Shown here piece after piece: positions 59,540 through 64,000 of a stretch of 64,000 bases of DNA (position 1 is the first letter of the stretch; each line of letters opens with the position of its first letter). The stretch comes from Blastomyces gilchristii SLH14081 (lineage: Eukaryota > Ascomycota > Eurotiomycetes > Onygenales > Ajellomycetaceae): contig NW_003101676.1 of assembly GCF_000003855.2 (NCBI RefSeq), forward strand, positions 949,531-1,013,530. Reading direction: 5' to 3'. Made by a program: the position numbers and the translations under genes. The notes below the pieces were generated by a model. That model saw nothing but the letters and a program-made list of their open reading frames with translations. It ran no database searches and was not told the origin of the DNA.

Positions 59540-62500
59540 TATAGCACCTGAGAGCCGTGGTTAAAATTGTCCAATGCTTTTAACAGCTAAAACTGGGAAC
59601 GAGATCTCCCTCGTACGTCCGCAAGGGTTATATTACTAGGAAGGAAATTACCGTAAGGCTCAATTCTTCCAGAAGCCATTGGCTTCCCCTTATCCCCCCT
59701 CCCCCCTTCTTTTACTCTACCTCAGAAACGCAACGACGGTCGGCGCTCTCTAGTAGAAGTGTAGAAATAATGATGCCAATTGGCGTATTTGGTCATTTTT
59801 CTAAACTTCTCTATCCAAGTTATCAGTGTCTACCGAACAATCATTCAGAGATGGAACTGTAGACATCTCTCTGCCTTTGGTCTTTGTTCTTTTACTTTTT
59901 TGTTTTGGTTTTTGACAACCCGAGTTTCATTTGATTCTTCTTTGGTTTTCCTCTTGTTTTGCATTTGCTTTGGGCGACGGGAATAGGAGATACCCTTGTT
60001 CTGCTTCCCCTATAGCTTTGCTTCCCCTATAGCTTTGGGGGATAAAATATTATGGCCCTCGGTGTAAGGCCCTCCCAGATGAAGTGGCTCGGATGGTGAA
60101 AGATAGCGAACAGAAAGAAATGGGAAGAAGATATTCTCGGCTCAAGGGTCTTATCTTTTGAGAAAAGAAATAAGGAATCCAACAAACCAACAACCAATTG
60201 AGTAAAACAATAATATAAAACGTGCACTCTATTCATGAATTGGATACTTTTCACATGCTCTTGAGAAGTGATCAGGGGTGGAAGCAGTATACACGCAGAC
60301 ACCTCACACCCACACCTGGATTATAATTGCCATCCGTGATAGGTTGGCAGCTGAGTGCAGGAGGCGAAGAGATGTCGTCGGAACTGAAATATTCTGGATA
60401 TGCTTTGATTAACAGCTCACGATTCTTCTTCGCAAGGGGGTTATTAAAAATAAAATTGAAACGTACTAGGGAGGAAGAAGAGGAAGAAAATGGATTGAAC
60501 AAGGGCAACACTAACGACAAGACAACAACACAGAACATGAGGGGCGCCTTCAAGTTCCCCGTCCCAATGGTTTTGTTAGTTCTATTTTGCTACATCTATA
60601 TTTCTTTCGTCGTTGTTGTCGTCGGGCAGTAACTCGTGCATAGTGCATAATAGTCGATATGCAGCCAGCTATGGGTGTCGCGTTTTTGACTTTATGTATG
60701 AGTATATATGTATGTACATGTACTCTCTGTATAGTTTAAATATTTGTTGCTGTTGAACAATCCACGAACGAGTGATAGCTGGTCTGTTAGCTGCATTGTA
60801 GGTTTTGAAGGATTATAAAATGCTTCTATGATTGTTCTCCGTGTGGATGTGCTGATACAGGCGCATTCAGCTTCCTTTTGGGTGTAACCGACAGGAGGCA
60901 AGGAGTCTTCATATTCCTTGCATCAGAGCTTCCTTACTCTATTCATTCGACTCTTCACTCTGGTTAACTTAGGTGGTTCAAAATATTCAGATGAAGGGGA
61001 CTTTGAGGTTGACCTTATCAAACTGAATTGTGATATATTCCTCCTATCTTTCTCTCCAGCTCTTAAAATTCTCAATACAAGCCACTTCTTTCTCATCATG
61101 CAATCCCTCCGACCCCTCCTTTAACAAGCCAAGCCGAAGGGGCCCGTCCTCCACTTAGAAGAGCGAGGTGACGTAAATAGACACCTTGAGGTGCATTACA
61201 TTAAAAAGCAACCCAGGGACCCGGTACCTTGGTTCATGTCTGCGGGCGCAAAATGCAACGACGAAACAGTTCAACATAAACGAACATTCATGTGAGGTTT
61301 TGGGCCAGTTTGAGTAGCAATTATGGCCAACTCGACCGGCCCGCACATAATCTTTCCACTAAATGGATCCCAATATATATTGGTAGCATGCATGCTAGCT
61401 AGCTGGATGAATCAAGCGAGTCGGAAGGGCAGCCAGGCCGGCCTATTGCCACAGACCGCGTGTAGGCTGCTCGTTTGCTATTGAGTTGTTTAGCTTGTAA
61501 CGGCGCGATGAAAGAAAAGGGAATATGGACCCCGTAAGTCTAACATGCGTTTTATTTGGATCAGGTGTATTGGCGATATTGGTTGTTCGGCGTTCACGGT
61601 GCGCCGACTTTGGTAATTGGGCAAGGCGTCGTGGTGGGCTGGTCTACTTCTTTGGTACTCCACTTCCTTCGCGGGGTGATTTCTTTCTCAGTTGGACGTG
61701 TTGGATTTTAATTCCAACGTTGCGTACCGGAGCTAAGTGCATGATGAGGAAATGGACGGGGCTGACATGCTAGAGGGATGGTGGAAAGTTGAAGGGGATG
61801 TGCAATGACATATTTCAATTCCCCCATGCGAAAAAGCTACATGTATACATCTACGGTACCTGACTTCAGAGTGTTGCTGATAGGTTCGCCTCACTAACTT
61901 TTACATAACAATCGTTTCGTTTATTCGGGGAATACGGACGTTAGTCAGCTTACATGTACAGTACATTACCTACATGCATATCGCCTGAAACATATGTATG
62001 AGCGTGGCCTCATTTCAGCCATGTTAAGCAGAATCTTCTAACATAGAGAGCCAAGGTTATGCTGGCGGATGTGGTGGTGGCGTTGTTGTTGAAATCGGCG
62101 ACGGAGTGTGGTTGTAAATACCAGTATCGAGCCGTTCTCAGTTAACGTAGCCGATAAACCAGGTCGAGAGTGGAAGCGTCCTCCGTAGTTACATCAAGCT
62201 GATCTTTGGGAGGGGGACTTTTTTCCCCCTTGGCCGAAGACCAAACCCAAATAGTTGAGTAACTAATGGAGACAAAGTCAAAACCTATTATAAATTTCGG
62301 ATATCTCTATCACGAATTATGAAACGTAGGTGACGCTATTTAAACAATGCAAACAGAAAATGTAGCACGGTAGAGTTGCACGCAGGAAAAATGCCCCGCT
62401 CATTGGGTGTCAGGATGCTAGGAAAGTGTCTTGAGGATTTACCGTATGAAATAGCATGGACAGGCGCCTTCCTGGTTATCAATATAGAAGCGGTAAACTC

Positions 62501-62574
62501 AACTATTTATTATCTTGGAGAGCACGGAAAGAGTTCGAAATTGGTAGCTTAAGCACATTGCTCCGTGAACCCCG

Positions 62575-62618
<44 letters not shown>

Positions 62619-62954
62619 ATGAATAGAGGTATTATGGTCCCAATTATTGGATAGCGTTCGGGTACAGCGGCCACTTGGGCTAATTCGGCTTAGTAGGAAT
62701 TCGCTTCCGGAAACTTAGGCGCCAAACGCGCCAATTTTGGACCCAACTCACAACTTTGTTTCAACGTAACTGGTTACTTTTTACTGACCATGATCCAGCC
62801 CGTTTGTTTAGCCAATGAGACTCAGTGATATGCCAAAACTGTGGCCTGATTACATCGTCTCTAATGCCGAGTCGACGAATTTGTGATGCTTACGGAGTCC
62901 AGATGAGACAAACTCTCGTGCAATGAGTTCTAAACTCGAAATGGAAGGGCTTGA
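59540..62954. other. Gene-poor region downstream of the CCCH gene
   Basis: No family-recognisable frame on either strand. The first kilobase is pyrimidine-rich and looks like 3' UTR and terminator sequence, with a 20-base tandem repeat near 60005-60037 (GCTTCCCCTATAGCTTTG twice). Frames such as 60327-60632 (Glu run, then Val run) and 61525-61773 lack supporting features. A 14-base perfect palindrome TAGCATGCATGCTA lies near 61384. A poly-A run is at 62578-62616. Confidence 0.5.
62578..62616. repeat. Poly-A tract
   Basis: 39 consecutive A. No retroelement ORF is recognised upstream, so I do not call it a retroposon tail. Confidence 0.9.
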
Positions 62955-63197
62955 CGAGCCCTGGAGCCTCAGGCCCTAGTCAACATATTTGCAACCCCCA
63001 AATTCTCTGATGCTGGGTCAACGAGTGTTACGAAGTTTGCCACCGCAGTAACTCAGATCTATTTTGAGAAAGATCTCGAGAAATTAGCTCCCGAATTATA
63101 CCGGCTCTTAGGCCCTCGGCGTTTTGAAAATTCTCTCTCCTTTACTCAATGGCGTACAACGACCAGGGTATGTTGGAGTGTTGCAGGAGAATGGTAG
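62955..63197 (+). pseudogene. Protein-like open frame without a start, unknown family
   Basis: 80 open codons with coding-like composition: ALVNIFATPKFSDAGS, then TAVTQIYFEKDLEKLAPELY, then RRFENSLSFTQW. There is no ATG; an ATG frame just upstream (near 62921, MSSKLEMEGLDEPW) runs into a stop in a different frame, suggesting a frameshift, or else a spliced internal exon with a GTATGT-like donor near 63166. I recognise no family. It could be a gene relic or an exon of an unannotated gene. Confidence 0.3.
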
Positions 63198-63450
63198 TAT
63201 CCAACAAACCGAAGGCAACTGCTCTCGAAGCGAATTCCCCTCCCTCTGGGGCATGCTGATGGCAATAAGATGATCAGGGCCCGTCTTTCTTCTCTTCTCT
63301 CGAACGTAGGAGTTGGGAAAGAGAGTGGGATTTTTTAATTCTATTTTGAGAATCTGTGTAGGACATGTTACAAATTCTACTAATAATCAACACGATGTGG
63401 TGACATTTTAATGGTGTGTTCTCAAGGCATTACGCGGTTATATGGGCCTC

Positions 63451-63708
63451 TTAAACTGCACCCCCAAGAATAAATACCAGCTGTCTCAGGGGACATAGCC
63501 TGTGAGGGCGGGAGTAGAAGATGTCTCCATCCTTGACGAAATATGCCTCTCTAACGACCATCCATAAATCGCTGTACGCCTTCTCCCACGACTCATTGCT
63601 ATCCTGATCATGAAAAAGAACATGCAAAATGCTAGAATAGTGAGACCACCCAGGTGTATTTTTACCCCACCAAGCCCCGCCATCTACCAATGGGCAACCA
63701 CCTCCCAA
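63451..63708 (-). CDS. Possible exon of an unknown protein
   Basis: 85 codons. The stretch LHVLFHDQDSNESWEKAYSDLWMVVREAYFVKDGDIFYSRPH has strong protein-like composition, and a TTCTAG acceptor-like site precedes it (about 63630), so the real exon may start inside the ORF. No family recognised, and no partner exon was identified with confidence. Confidence 0.3.
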   Translation of the reverse strand: MGGGCPLVDGGAWWGKNTPGWSHYSSILHVLFHDQDSNESWEKAYSDLWMVVREAYFVKDGDIFYSRPHRLCPLRQLVFILGGAV

Positions 63709-63766
63709 CTACCTCTCTCTCTATTCCTTCAGTCACGACACCCAACGCTGTTCAACCGTTAGGTTG

Positions 63767-63768
<2 letters not shown>

Positions 63769-63814
<46 letters not shown>
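63769..63814. repeat. Poly-A tract
   Basis: 46 consecutive A between unremarkable sequences. The length may be unreliable in the assembly. Confidence 0.9.
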
Positions 63815-63816
<2 letters not shown>

Positions 63817-64000
63817 AAGCATGTGTCAAAAAAGCCCAAACCATCACCTCCAAATCAACAACAAAACAAGGAAAAGATGAAGCCTGACTTGAACCATGAT
63901 CCCAGCTTTGTCCTACTTCTTCTTCTTTATCACTGTCAGCAAACGGACCAGGCCAAATGGCACGCAGGATGCCAAGTTCGGCTAGATTAAATTATGCACC

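Noticed and set aside
60327..60632. ORF with a Glu run and a hydrophobic Val tail as a small membrane protein
   Set aside because: Low complexity, overlapped on the other strand by an equally long frame, no introns, and no recognisable family.
61525..61773. 82-codon ORF starting MDPVSLTCVLFGSG
   Set aside because: It has a hydrophobic start, but the rest is irregular with no homology that I recognise and no supporting splice sites. A chance frame is as likely.
1..64000. CRISPR arrays, bacterial operons, rRNA genes or integrated viruses
   Set aside because: None seen. The repeats present are LTRs and target duplications, and the genes have spliceosomal introns.

Overview
The window reads as nuclear DNA of a filamentous ascomycete. 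Short GT-AG introns with CTAAC-type branch points interrupt genes of ordinary base composition, and a very large AT-rich island full of C-to-T decayed LTR retrotransposons lies between them. This gene and isochore style is what I would expect of a dimorphic member of the Onygenales, with Blastomyces/Emmonsia-like genomes as the best guess. That taxonomic call is an inference; I have no marker that fixes the species.

Left arm (1-5531): the 3' five exons of the PP2A B55 regulatory subunit (CDC55/PabA type, + strand, start codon not resolved), a long pyrimidine-rich tail region, and COP9 signalosome subunit 4 (minus strand, two exons). Right arm (54049-64000): about 1.9 kb of mostly unrecognised sequence, the TFIIF beta subunit gene (minus, four exons) diverging from a five-finger CCCH zinc-finger gene of ZC3H3/Red5 type (plus, four exons), then about 4.4 kb with no confident gene apart from two weak coding-like fragments and two long poly-A tracts.

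Centre (5532-54048): the 48.5 kb AT-rich island can be parsed almost base by base as one nested insertion. A minus-strand Ty1/copia element carries 111-bp LTRs at both ends of the island, a 5-bp TTTAT target duplication, a primer-binding site resembling the initiator-tRNA anticodon arm, and a polypurine tract. Its body has been split by (i) a Tad1-like LINE with 14-bp target duplications and a tRNA-like 5' head, (ii) Ty3/gypsy chromovirus copy A, (iii) a second gypsy family, element B, which carries antisense ORFs, and (iv) gypsy copy D on the plus strand. D was in turn hit by gypsy copy C, inside D's own 5' LTR, by gypsy copy E, and by a 505-bp MITE-like DNA element. Each insertion has its own target-site duplication. 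Removing each insertion with one duplication copy leaves a copia of about 5.2 kb and a D element of about 7.25 kb, the size of its sister copy A. At three of the copia breaks the reading frame continues.

All retroelement coding regions are broken by stops, and conserved residues have changed through C-to-T/G-to-A transitions (RIP-like decay). No intact transposon gene is present. The copia LTR lies about 165 bp upstream of the COP9 subunit 4 start codon and points toward it, so the insertion replaced the distal promoter of that gene.
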